Below are positions 32,929 through 44,754 of a stretch of 64,000 nucleotides of DNA, piece by piece. The notes below the pieces were generated by a model. It did no database searches, was not told the origin of the DNA, and saw nothing but the letters and a program-made list of their open reading frames with translations. The position numbers and the translations under genes were made by a program. Source of the DNA: Rhizophagus irregularis (Eukaryota; Glomeromycota; Glomeromycetes; Glomerales; Glomeraceae); the NCBI RefSeq assembly GCF_026210795.1, contig NC_089430.1:4402001-4466000 (forward strand). The letters run 5' to 3'. Every line of letters begins with the position of its first letter. Position 1 is the stretch's first letter.

Positions 32929-34464
32929 AATTTAAAATTTTATTTTTGTTAAGTTGGTTGATTAAATATTGTTGACAGAAGAGTTTATTTACGTCGGAAC
33001 AATAAACTTTTTTTCATATTGTTCGATTCAACATGTTGTGTAACGAGCAGTGGGATCATTTTTTTTTTACTGCGTCAAAATACTAGATCAACATCAGGTA
33101 TTAAGTCCGTTATGAAAGTATCTTAATAGGATATTTATACCTTTTATACTATGTAATTGCTAAACTTTCCATAAAATAAACCAGTAAATAAATCTTATTA
33201 GGATATGAAATTTATCAGTATTTAACGGTTATAAATAAGATTATTCATGAGTATTATAATTTTTTGAAAAATTGACACTGACGAAAAACTTATTATTAAG
33301 TCTTATATTATTCATTATTTAAATTAAATTCCATAAAATCAATTTTCATGAATAGATTTTTTTCCAATAAATTTTGATGTTAATGACATATACTTATTTA
33401 TTTATTTATGTTTTTGAAAAAAAAAGTAGAATACAATTTAAAACTATTACATATTATAATGACGTTTAAAAGTTTGTTTAAGATGAATTATTAATTCAAA
33501 CAATCTAATTCATGTTTTGAGATATTTTGATATTCTAAAATCGTAGAGTGATAATGAGACAATATTATTATTAGTTACAATAAAAGCTTCAGTATTACCA
33601 TAATCATTAAGGCATAAAATTTTGATTAATCATACAGTGGTTAGAAATTTAATTGACAAAATTTCTAAATACATTTGGCGTTTGCCGAATTATCAGCAAA
33701 TAAAGAATTTTTTTGTATATGGTTCTACATTTAAAAACTTTGAGGCAATATATATGGCAACACACCATGTATCTTATTGTCTAATTTTTGTTTTATTTGA
33801 TAGTCCAGATAATCCAAAATCTTGATATATAAGAATTTCCACTAATACAAGGTCCCACGCTGAAAAGTAATAAATAATTAATTTTATCATATCATAAAAT
33901 GTTGTAAAATTGCTTAAAAAATAGTATCTCGTCTTTAGTTATTTCATAAAATTTTAAAGAATCACTTTGTAAATAATTTAATTTCCAATGTGTTTTAAGC
34001 TATTATTCAAATTAAAATTAATTAAATATATCTTAATAGTTATTAATAATAAATAAATAATTTTACCTCATTTAAAAATCGGCTGACATATTCTGTGATC
34101 CATTTAGCTTTTTTAACTTGCGATAAAAAAATCGAAATACCTTTATTATAACGCATATTTTTTAAATATGAGGCAGAACGGAATGTTATGAAAATGAATC
34201 ATCGTGGTAAGTATGAATCGTTGCATTACTTATTTTTTTTACCTTAGTTGCTAATCTCACAAATTTAATTTATGCTTTAGTGGTAGTTTCTAAATTACTT
34301 AATCTCGCGAAAGTTCTCTTGCGGAATATAATTCTTACATAATCCGTGTGGGTGGGGAAATAGGAGTGATATAATGATTAATGGGTGGAATCGGAAATCT
34401 GATGTTTGTAGAAGGGATAGTGAAAGTCTTGTAGTTAGCAATAATAGTGATATGAACAAATTAG
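32929..34464. other. AT-rich DNA with a possible coding scrap
   Basis: No intact gene. On the minus strand near 33605-33520 the text LNDYGNTEAFIVTNNNIVSL then SLYDFRISKYLKT ends at a stop and looks protein-like, but upstream frames are broken. It is too little to assign. Confidence 0.3.
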
Positions 34465-34734
34465 CAGTAGAATTTTTCGGAAACATTTGGAGAGCAGTAA
34501 AATAATATGACGCAGAACTCGCATTAAAACGGCCTAGGATCCGTAGTACTCCCTTCCTTGAAAGCATGTCATATATATTTACTTTCTATATCGGGTGATT
34601 GGAAAAATCAAGCCAATTAATATTTAAGGGGTCAATCAGAAACATTTGTCATAGACGGAATTTCGTAGACGTAAGAGAGGTCCTAGTATCTTAATATAAA
34701 TAAACGTTAGTAAGCAGAAAATAGAAACTAATTC

Positions 34735-35925
34735 GGAGGCCTGGAGTTACCAACCAGCTTCTCCAAAAGGAGAAGGGCTGCACACACGAGGGCGTTACTA
34801 ACAGGAAACGAATCGTCGTGGGTGTTGTGATACCAATTCCATGAGAAACCTTGAGTTACCAACCGACTTCCCCACCGGTGGCAAACAAAGTCTGAAGTTA
34901 CCAACCAGCTTCGCCAAATGGAGAAGGATTGCACACACGAGGGCGTTACCAACAGAAAACGAAGGTCGTGGGTGTTGTAAAACCAATTCCATGAGAAACC
35001 TTGAGTTACCAACCGGCTTCTCCACCGGTGGCAAACAAAGCCTGAAGTTACCAACCAGCTTCGCCAAATGGAGAAGGATTGCACACACGAGGGCGTACCA
35101 ACAGAAAACGAAGGTCGTGGGTGTTGTAAAACCAATTCCATGAGAAACCTTAAGTTACCAACCAGCTTCGCCAAATGGAGAAGGATTGCACACACGAGGG
35201 CGTACCAACAGAAAACGAAGGTCGTGGGTGTTGTAAAACCAATTCCATGAAAAACCTTAAGTTATCGCCAAATGGAGAAGGGTTGCACACACGAGGGCGT
35301 TACCAACAGATAACAAAGGTCGTGGGTGTTGTAAACAATCAGTTCTATACTCCCAAAGAAAAGGCGTTACCAACCAGCTTCGCCAAATGGAGAAGGGTTG
35401 CACACACGAGGGCGTTACCATCAGAAAACGAAGGTCGTGGGTGTTGTAAACAATCAGTTTTATACTCCCAAAGAAAAGGATTTACCAACCAGCTTCGCCA
35501 AATGGAGAAGGGTTGCACACACAAGGGCGTTACCATCAGAAAACGAAGGTCGTGGGTGTTGTAAACAATCAGTTTTATACTCCCAAAGAAAAGGCGTTAC
35601 CAACCAGCTTCGCCAAATGGAGAAGGGTTGCACACACGAGGGCGTTACCATCAGAAAACGAAGGTCGTGGGTGTTGTAAACAATCAGTTTTATACTCCCA
35701 AAGAAAGGCGTTACCAACCAGCTTCGCCAAATAGAGAAGGGTTGCACACACGAAGGCGTTACCATCAGAAAACGAAGGTCGTGGGTGTTGTAAACAATCA
35801 GTTTATACTCCCAAAGAAAAGGCGTTACCAACCAGCTTCGCCAAATGGAGAAGGGTTGCACACACGAGGGCGTTGCTATCAGAAAACGAAGGTCGTGGGT
35901 GTTGCAAGCAACCAGTTCATGCTCC
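34735..35925 (-). repeat. Array B, copy 3: about ten units
   Basis: GTCGTGGGTGTTGT marks recur near 34818, 34968, 35117, 35222, 35325, 35430, 35546, 35662, 35778 and 35893. Near-116 bp units with TACTCCCAAAGAAAAGG lie proximal to array A, and units with the CCACCGGTGGCAAACAAAG module lie distal, the same polarity as the other copies. One unit (about 35255-35270) is internally deleted. Confidence 0.8.
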
Positions 35926-36217
35926 CAAAAGAGTTCGACTATTTCCTGTTCATTTCTAAGTGAAGACGCGACAAATAATAGGTATCCTCACCCAAAAATA
36001 CTAAGCGAAGATTCGACAAATAATAGGTATTCCTCACCCAAGAAAAACTAAGTCGCTGAAATAAAAGAAAAAAATAATATTTTATTTATTTCGACTATTT
36101 CCTGTTCATTTCTAAGTGAAGACGCGATAGGTATTCCTCACCCAAGACCCAAAGAAAACTAAGCCGCTGAAATAAAAGAAAAAAAAATTATTTTATTTAG
36201 AAAGAGAAAAAAAATAC

Positions 36218-36268
36218 TATGGTATATATATACAAAATTGGACTGATGTTATTATCACGTGATTCAAT
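36218..36268 (-). promoter_or_regulatory. Promoter-like leader: CACGTG box plus TATA, copy 3
   Basis: On the minus strand ATCACGTGAT, the linker AATAACATCAGTCCAATTTT and GTATATATATACC repeat the arrangement of copies 1 and 2 almost base for base. Confidence 0.45.
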
Positions 36269-36774
36269 AGTTTTGATGTGCTCGTTAAAAATGTCAAAAA
36301 TAAATATCGCGTCGCGGGAGGATGTAACACCAGTGGTAAACAAAATACGTGATATCACATGTATCAATAGTTCAGCCCCATTACAAACTCTCGTGTCATT
36401 AGAGAATTTTAAAAATTTTTTATACTACTTATCACGTGATGTTTAGCCAATAAAATGAATAAATACGTTGAAATTAAACGTGATCGATTTTAAATTTTTT
36501 TCAATCACTCCGCACTTAAAAATGTATAAATGGAGCGACCACTCACCACTAAATTCGTAAGAAATTATGTTAGCAATTATAAATTATCATGAATTGAGTA
36601 AATACACTTCACGGACATAAAAATAAAAAAACTTTATTAATTAATAAAAAAATTATAATTTGTAGGTGATAAAAAATACCAACTATCAAGTGTATCAATT
36701 AAGGCAAAATGAAATATATATTATAAAGAACTATAAAAATACTTATTTACTCGAACTGGGAAATTTGTTATTGA

Positions 36775-37631
36775 TTATTTTCTGTAATTCTTTACTAATA
36801 ACTCCTTAAAAATTACCGTTGGTGCACTTTTACTCGCTCCAACAGTTACTATACTTATAACATCTGCAGCAAGTCTAACAGCCCCATCTACAAGCCGTTC
36901 TTTTGCGTTATTTGGTTTATCTAACGCATAATAAACACCAGAAGAAATTAGTTGAAATACTGAACCAACAACTGGAACGAATCTAACAACTTTTGATACA
37001 GTTTTCTCGTTCATTTGTGTTGAACTGAGAACCTCTGGTTTAATACTTTTGTATCTCAATTCTAACAATTTGTCTTCTAAACGTTGCAGACTTTGCGCTC
37101 TTTTTTTTCTATGGCTGCAAGCGATAATGTCATCTTCATCTTCATCAGTAAAGGGAAAATCAACCGAAATAATTGGATATTTTCCTAAATCCTCAGTAAT
37201 TGTTCCAAATTTTTCTCAATCCATTCCGGTTTACTATTAGTAATGATAATAACAATATTTTTTTCTGCCCATTCAAAGATCTCTTTAAACAACTTGAACA
37301 TTTTTTTATCTTCATCGGTAATTCTACCCTTCCTTTGAACGTAAAATATATAATTGAGAGTTACTTTACATTTCGAAAAATAATCTCTTATTTTGTTAAC
37401 AGCTTCCTTATGAGGAACGATATGAGATAGTGGTTCACCTAATCCGACTGTATCAAATACTTGATATTTTTCCGTATAGCCAGTGTATATATTTAAAGTT
37501 TCTCCTTTCGCATTGTCATTAATTGTAAACTTATTATTATTTTGATAAATATCACCTTGAATCAGCATGTTAGCAATAGAGGACTTTCCATATCCGGTAC
37601 GCCCGAAAAGAATTATACTTTGTTCACTCAT
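36775..37631 (-). pseudogene. AIG1/IMAP-like GTPase with one frameshift
   Basis: The N-terminal frame (37631-about 37210) begins MSEQSIILFGRTGYGKSS, a P-loop (GxxxxGKS, residues 10-17), followed by VFDTVGLGEPLSH (DxxG, G3) and a GRITDEDKKMFKLFKEIF helix and NIVIIITNSKPEW strand typical of AIG1-type G domains. At about 37203-37216, next to a five-T run, the frame changes: the other frame continues as TEDLGKYPIISVDFPFTDED and runs to the stop at 36775. The full length is one base short of 286 codons, consistent with a single deletion. The C-terminal part holds a basic HRKKRAQSLQRLEDKLLEL helix and two hydrophobic stretches (VVRFVPVVGSVFQLISSGVYY; ADVISIVTVGAS) that may be membrane-associated. 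A homopolymer sequencing error is a real alternative to true decay. Confidence 0.7.
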
Positions 37632-39021
37632 TCTATTAAATTAGAAGAGAAATATAAGACAGGAATAAAACAAAAACACAAGGATCGGGTTATATTTAAT
37701 CGATTCGTGTAACAATTAATTTTTCGTACGTGTGAAAATTTTATTTTATATATTTATCGATTGATAGATATATTTATCTATTGTTACGCAATTTACGCAA
37801 CCTAAATCATGTGTAAATACATTCGATCGTCATTTATTTGTTTTTTTTTAAGAAAAAATATTTTTCTTATCATTGTATTTTTAAATTTTATGTAAACAAA
37901 TAAATTCAAAAGGTTTTATTGCTGACAAGAAATAATACAACGTAAATATTTTATATCAATTTTTGTAATATCATATTACTATCATATTCTTTATAAAGGA
38001 AATTTACTCCGGTTTTATTGGTCTTTTTTTTTTGTAAACTAAGAAATTGACTCGATGTTGTACGACTAATTAATTGGTCATGGACGGCCGCAGTAATTGA
38101 TCAAGTGTATTCGATCAACCGAACGGTTATTTTTTCAGCAAGATGAACTAATTTTAGTTTATATTGAGAAAATAATAATTATAATACACTCAGAGATCAA
38201 TATCATCAAGCAGTAAACATTCGTAGATGAATATTGGGAAACTTAAGATATTTAGAAAGGTTTTTTATATTTTTTTTATCGTGCCGGTTATCGCTTTACT
38301 TTTTAGTTTCTACTGGTGTGGAATGATAGTAAATATGCCATCATTTCTTTACTTTTCCTCCGGTCAGATTTTTTTTTTGCGCTGGAACGGTCTTGCCTTT
38401 TAAAGTACTTGGTCATCTTAATTATTTGTATAATGAAGTAAAAACATGTATACACCTTTTTCACGCACATAAGCTCAAATCGTCAAACTGACGGAGGCAT
38501 TTTACGATATGATATAAGGATTTGTTTGGATGTATAACTTGGATCTTCTGGCTTTAGTTAACTTTTTTTTTCAGTCCTTTAATGATAATGGGCATCCTTT
38601 TTGATGTAAAGTATATGTTTAAAATTTAGTTGGGCGAAAGTAAATATCTACAATACACTACGCATAGTTTTTTCTTGTATATATAGAAAAAAATATAATA
38701 TTCAAAAATTTTTCATTTGAGCCATAAATGCATAATTAATAATTTTAAATCAAAACATATTTATTTAATAATAAGATCTGAATTCTGAAACGATAAAAAA
38801 TGTGTTAAAAATAACATTTAACTTATTAATATAACTACATGAGAGTGAAGAGACGACTTTAAGATATAGAATCAAGGTTTAGTAAATTTTTTAAAAAAAA
38901 AAAATTTCCGCAATAGATCGATGATAATTAATGTATCGATTATAGAATAAATTTGGATTCCTAAAAAACCAAGTCTCATATTATAAAATTTTAAATGGGT
39001 AAATTTTGGACCCTTTTTTAA
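37632..39021. other. Intergenic DNA
   Basis: No gene is seen between the GTPase and the 5S gene. AT-rich with a slightly GC-richer patch near 38085-38140. Confidence 0.4.
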
Positions 39022-39137
39022 GTTACGGCCATACACAGTGAAAAGCACCGGAACCCGTCCGATCTCCGAAGTTAAGCCACTGATGGCCCAGTCAGTACTA
39101 CGGTTGGGGACAACGTGGGAATACTGGGTGCTGTAAC
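39022..39137 (+). rRNA. 5S ribosomal RNA gene
   Basis: The 116 nt sequence begins GTTACGGCCATAC and ends GGTGCTGTAAC, so its 5' and 3' ends pair as helix I. Inside are AAAGCACCGGAACCCGTCC, GATCTCCGAAGTTAAGCCAC (the internal control region bound by TFIIIA) and CAGTACTACGGTTGGGGACA, all at standard 5S positions. It stands alone rather than in a tandem array or next to 45S rDNA, the dispersed layout common in fungi. It appears intact. Confidence 0.95.
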
Positions 39138-39149
39138 TCTTTTTTTTCT
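39138..39149 (+). terminator. RNA polymerase III terminator of the 5S gene
   Basis: An uninterrupted run of eight T starts within three bases of the 5S 3' end on the coding strand, as expected for Pol III termination. Confidence 0.85.
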
Positions 39150-40053
39150 TTACGAAACACCGAAATTTTTTTAGATTTTAGGAAGAAAGATAGCCTTCTG
39201 AGTTGAATATAAAAAATTGATACGAATTAAGACGTTCGGATGGCAATATCAGAGAAATTTTCGATATAGAAAATTTTTTTATCTACTTTATATCTATTTA
39301 ATGATAAATTATCAAACTGTAACGCAATCACAAATAATTATGTGACAAAGTATACGACTTTTATTTAATTATAAATTCGTCAAAAAAAAAAAAAAAAAAT
39401 TTATGAAAGTATTTTCATAAAGTAGTTTTTAATATACAGACAGTATCTTTCCTTCACTAGTTTCATTGAATCACAGTTACCTTATAGGTCTAAAACAAAA
39501 GCTCTAAATTGGTTGCATAATTTAAAAAATAATTCTTGAAATTACATCGATTATTAAAATTTATAAAAATTTTGAAACTTCAATAATATAGACGCACTAA
39601 AGAGAAAATCATAAACAACAAAAAATTTTCTTTGGTGGTTTTTAATATTGATGAATATTGTAGAATGGAACGCCCGTCAATTTAATAATGCCATAGTATT
39701 TTCAAATAAAAAATATATTATCAGAATATTGTTAGTCATTTACGCTTGAGAACTCTTATTTTATGTTTATTTTTTGTGATCTAATATTAAATTGAATCAT
39801 ATTAGAGAAATTTTCTTTTTTTTTTACGTTTACTGATAAATTGAAATCAGGAAATCGTTATTCAATTCATTTAATCAGTAATTTTACTAAATATAAATAC
39901 ACTCATCAATAATTTTCTTTTTACAATAAGATTTTTCAAAATTTTCCATTTGCTAATTGATCTAAAAAATAAAATTTATAGGTTAAATATATAAATAAAA
40001 AAAAAAAGAATAATTTTATAGAACTTCTGATTTTACCATCTTTATTGATTTCA
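39150..40053. other. AT-rich intergenic DNA
   Basis: No gene or repeat recognised; one 17-A run near 39378. Confidence 0.4.
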
Positions 40054-41496
40054 TTAATTTTTCAATTGAGAAAGATCAATTTGTAAAGTTTCTATTTAAT
40101 TAAATAACATTAGTATATTAATATTTAAATATTAAAAAAAAATATTTACCTGAAAATTTTTCACTAATTATATTATCATTTTGTTCATAATAATCATCAG
40201 AATTTTTTGGTTCTGGAAGATTATTAAATTTAAGTAATCTACTTGTATAAACAGCTCCTGAATGTATTTCATATGATAAATTAACTGAAGACATATTGCT
40301 AGTTGGCAAATTATTATTGATCTCTTCTGCTTCTTTAATTTGTTTTCCTATTTCTGATTGATTGTTATCATATTCATTCCATTTAATTAAAATATCACTA
40401 ATTTCTCTTTCTTTTGGTCGATTTAATGGATTTGCATCCAAGCATCTTTTAATTAAATGCACAATTAATTGGGGAACTTTAATATTATTGAATCTTGGCC
40501 TAAGTCCTTGACAAATTTTTATTGCTAAATTTTCATCATGACTTAAATCATAATACGGAAATAATCCAGAAATTACTTCATACATAATTATACCAAAACT
40601 ATAAATATCAGCAGCTTTAGTATAATTTTGTCCTCTTAAAATTTCAGGAGCGATATAAGGTAAAACACCATATATTCTATTTTTTGAATTTTCTGATGAA
40701 TTATAATCTGCAGGTTTACATAATCCCATATCAGTTATACTGGAATAATATGGAAACTTTAATACATTACCAATATGTAAATCTCGATGAATTAGTTCCC
40801 TTTCATGGATTGTTTCAAGTCCATATGCAATATTCCACAAATAAAAAAGTTTAGTTTTCCAATCTAACTTACTATAATATTTATTTAAATAATTTCGTAA
40901 ACTTCCTTTCTCCGCATATTGCAAAACCATCATATAATTTTTTGTTTCCGGGTCTTGTGTAATTCCATGAACTCTAACAATAAAAGAAATATAAGAGTCT
41001 TCAATAGCTTTACAATGCATTGTAATCTAAATATATATAAATTTTTTCAAAAATCCATAAGTAAAATAACATTTAAAAAATTTATTAAAAAAAAATTAAT
41101 TTGTACCTCATTTATAAATTCTAGTGTAACATTTTCTGAATTATTTAAACTTTTCAATGCTACAAATTCATTGGAATTAAATCTTTTCCAATTTTGATTT
41201 TCATTGGTATCCCAATGATGAATATATCCATCAATCCATTTTGCTTTATATACTTTTCCAAAACCACCTTTTGCAATATATTCAATATCATAAAATTTAT
41301 TGTATGGTATCCATTCTAATACTCTATAATGATTAATTGATAATAATTGAGTTTCTTGAATTAATTTGTTAATATCATCATTATTACTAGTCCAATTTTT
41401 AAAATTTTGTTGAAAATGTTTTGAATTACATTCTATACACCATTGATATCCAGTATTTTCTTTTTCACATTCTTTACAAATTCCATAAGTTCCCAT
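40054..41496 (-). CDS. Cys-motif N-terminus plus protein kinase domain, three exons
   Basis: Exons are 41496-41107, 41026-40150 and 40091-40054 (434 residues). The introns (80 and 58 nt) have GTAC/GTAA donors and TTTAG/AATAG-type acceptors. Residues 7-23 carry CKEC and CIEC pairs, a possible zinc ribbon. The glycine loop IAKGGFGKVYKAKW is at 74-87, the ATP lysine in VALK at 115, IHRDLHIGN at 208-216, DMG (for DFG) at 228-230 and APE at 255-257. All core catalytic residues are present. The HRDLHxxN loop and lack of KPEN suggest the TKL-like kinases greatly expanded in Rhizophagus; substrate unknown. The C-terminal tail (TSRLLKFNNLPEPKNSDDYY) is shared with the other two relatives. In the last exon an extra A changes the frame so the protein ends ...SQLKN, a few residues early. 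It appears functional. Confidence 0.88.
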
Positions 41497-42747
41497 AATT
41501 TGTTAATAAATTTTAAATTTATTATTTATTTAAAATTTTTTTTTTTTTTTTTTTTTTGAAAAAATTTAAAATTTTGTTTTACCCAGAAGAAAAAATTCTT
41601 TTTTTCGTTTTGTACGATTTATGCATTGGAACGTGTAACATACAACGTACCACTAATTTTTACTGCGCCGAAAATTTTGTTTAGTCAAAAAAAAAAATAA
41701 AAATAAATAATCGTATTACCGGCTTATAGTTGTGAAAGTAAATTATATATTAAAACAATAAAAATTAAAATCAATTGTTTTAACCGGATGGAGTTGAAAT
41801 TTTAAAATATCAATACAAACTATCTAGAAGGTGAGCGATGACGTCGTAAAATAATCCCTATATTGATTGATAAACAATCAATCTTTCGTTTGACTGCGCA
41901 ATAATATAGTTTCCGTTTCGTATATATAACGAAATATAATAAATCAAACCAAAACTTGATCTTTTTATCAATCAAAATTATAATATATGAGAAAATATGG
42001 CAAAGTTTATGTAACGTTAGGACATTAGGTGGTTACTAACAAATTTATTCGATACCGGTTTCCAATATTAGTTAATCTATTCAATGAAATTCAGATGAGT
42101 GGAACCTTGTAAAGTAAATGAAACATTCATTCATATTTTACATCATAAAATCGTAAAGTTAGTTGTTTTATTTATTTTATTTGGTAGACATTAATTAATA
42201 GAAAAAAAGTTCTTGAAATCTTGAATATAGCAAATATATATTACACAACAATAAAAATAAACAAATAATAACGAAAGAGAATAAAAAGTAACAATTCATT
42301 TTAAATAAGCCAATCTATCGTCTGTTCTCTTCTGAAACATAAAATTATAATTAACGATGAGTTTTGCAGCATTGTCGATAGCCAGGGGTTTTGATAATGC
42401 ATAGATACGAATATTCATCAGATTTTCTTAACATTTTTTTTTACAAATAGCCAGGATTTATTTGTTCGAGACTTCGAGGCCATCTTAAATATAGTATTTG
42501 CTTTATAGTTATTTGCTTCAAATGTATGAAATAATATCACATATTCAATAAAATCAATTAATAATTGCAATAATTGCACAAGCACATCTTAAAAATAATA
42601 ACATCTGATACGGTGACAATTTACATGCGCCTCGTTTCATCAAGAGAAAATTTTTTATTAATACACGCAAAAATAAATACAAAGGATCAGGACACAGCCA
42701 GTAGTACATGACGTTTCTATGCTACATTTGCAGACTATTATACATGC
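41497..42747. other. AT-rich intergenic DNA
   Basis: No gene is seen. A 17-T run lies just upstream of the kinase start (41540-41556). Confidence 0.4.
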
Positions 42748-44075
42748 TTATTTTTTTGAACGATATTCCTCTATACTAGCTTTTTTCTTTGAGAGAGAAT
42801 CGTCTTCCGCGCATGCCCTATCCTTTAATAAACCTACTACTACGCCCAACACCTTTTTCACGCCATTACGTAATGTTTGATATTCTACGGATTCTTTAAC
42901 CAAAGCATCTTCGGAAAATTCGATGCTAAATGGTAATTTACTGCCTTGTGAAATTTTTACTGGAGTGTAGAGCAGGAAGTGCGAGCTGTAGTGACAACAA
43001 CATATAGATAATCGAAATCATCACCATCCTCTCGCTTTCGTTTTCTCTTATTCATTTGGAACAAACTCTCAAGTTGCTTGATATTCTGAGCGAAGCCCTC
43101 GACTACATTCCGCTGTGGTTTGTCCTCTGTAATGCAAATAAGATTCTCTGTTTCCTGGAATTAAAGCTATGATGTTAGTACGATATACCCAGATGATGTA
43201 AAGAAAAAAAATGCCAAGAAATTTTCGAGACAGTGCGGTCCCGGAAAAAATACCACAATACCTTGATTGCATAATCAGCATTCTCACTTATTACTTCGTA
43301 CTCAGGTCTCATGCTGAGTTTTTTCCCTGTATCATCCCTAGTAATATTGATCGTGGTGTGAAGAATTGTCACGATGTGCTCATTGCGCATGGCTTCCAAG
43401 CTATCCACAACCAAAGTCCCGTAATTTTTTAACCTGACTAAAATTTCCGCCATGCAATGCTCGAAGTGCTTGTCGGAGTCTTCAATTTCATAGGTTTATA
43501 AAGAAAATAGTGGATGGTGACTGTCCCACTAGAGTCAATATCGTATTTCGCTAATACCTCACTCAAACTTCGGTATGACGAGAACGCTTTTAATTTTTCT
43601 CCTTACGCTCCTTAGCGAAGACGCAATATTTGATGCAGGTCCACTTCCATAGCTTCTGAGTTTTTATTCGGTTATATTCCCTGTATAAAAAGTCAATCCT
43701 TTTTTATATTCCATCTTTTTTCCGTAAAAGGCTCATATTTCCGGAATTAATAACCTTATATCATGGAATTATCGAATTATTTACATTTTCCGTGAATAGA
43801 TTTGTGAAAGGCTCATTTTTACGGAGTTGTTACAGAAATAACGGATAAAATTTTTTATAGGAATTGAGGAAGGCACGGTCGTTAACCTTTTGTTTGCGAT
43901 TTATCTAAAAGTCATCGTCGTCAAGACCTAAGTCCTCTTCTTTCCGTAAATATTCGATAAGAGCCTCCGTTTTATATTTTTTAATTTCTTCCGCAGCGTG
44001 AGCGAGTCATTTCCAGTAGCAGTAGCGGAAGTAGAAACTGGTGTATCGACAATATTTGATTTAACGTTGCGTTTT
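42748..44075 (-). pseudogene. Crinkler-family protein, SAM-like N-terminus, multiply broken
   Basis: Reading the minus strand: a Ser/Thr linker (VDTPVSTSATATGNDS), then in another frame EEIKKYKTEALIEYLRKEED with an Asp run, an in-frame TAG, and RKQKVNDRAFLN, which together resemble the SAM-like header of Rhizophagus Crinklers. A probable intron (about 43870-43665) separates LRSYG-like and ERKEKLKAFSS pieces, SLSEVLAKYDIDSSGTV, HFEHCMAEILVRLKNYGTL and RPEYEVISENADYAIK. Another intron (from the GTATTG after DYAIK to TTCCAG, about 43261-43158) leads to ETENLICITEDKPQRNVVEG and FDYLYVVVT. A final frame change precedes PFSIEFSEDALVKES and GVKKVLGVVVGLLKDR before the stop at 42748. At least three frameshifts and one stop are visible. 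Crinklers are effector-like proteins with nuclease-type C-termini; this copy cannot be expressed intact. Confidence 0.7.
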
Positions 44076-44754
44076 TATAGGAATATTTGGCTCGGATAAA
44101 AAATAGTGTTACATCCGGAGTGATACAGTTGTAAAATAAAAGATTTACTTTTGGGAAAACTCTGGGGAAAGCAAGCGTTAATATATGGTTTCATGTCGCA
44201 CAGACAGGTCGAGTAATTGCACATGATTTTGTACGCATCATTACACGTGACTCACAGAAACAACGATGCTTTATTATTTGTAAAATAAAGAACGTCTTGA
44301 CTGATACATAAAATAAGATTTGCGAAAATACATCGCTACATCCATTTCCTTTTCAATAACGCTTCCGGCTTGAATTATACAAATTTTGAGAGGGATTTGA
44401 TTAAATAGTGACCCAATATACTTTGAATTGCAGCCGTACACGCAATGTCATCATTAACCTTAATAAAGCTCCACCAGATTTTTATATTGTTTGACTTCAT
44501 TGATGCTAATTATATTATAGCACTCGAAATTCTTGACGAAAAAATGTCTATTAACTTTATGTAAACTCACAGTCGAAATTTTTCTTACACAGTTATAAAA
44601 AAGTCAATCAATGTAACGATCACCACGTAATCACTAGAATATTATATATGATACAGTAGGGTATATATATATTTTTTATTTTTCCGGTTCAACACATCAA
44701 TTATTATACAAAAATAAACCGTGTTGTGAAACAATAATTACTAATGTACACATT
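44076..44754. other. Intergenic DNA between the two Crinkler relics
   Basis: No gene recognised. The spacing and shared orientation suggest an old tandem arrangement of Crinkler-family genes. Confidence 0.35.

Larger units (their letters stand above)
34465..36440 (-). mobile_element. Tripartite repeat element, copy 3 (inverted)
   Basis: Reading the minus strand gives the same order: leader (TATA at 36222-36233, ATCACGTGAT at 36254-36263), array A (about 36190-35935, roughly two units), array B (about 35920-34735, ten units) and the 3' domain, which ends near 34465 at GAATTTTTCGGAAACATTTG. Beyond that point copies 1 and 2 share sequence but copy 3 does not, so its border defines the element rather than the larger duplication. 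The leader lacks the piece containing TCAGCTTGAACTGA found in copy 1. Confidence 0.65.
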
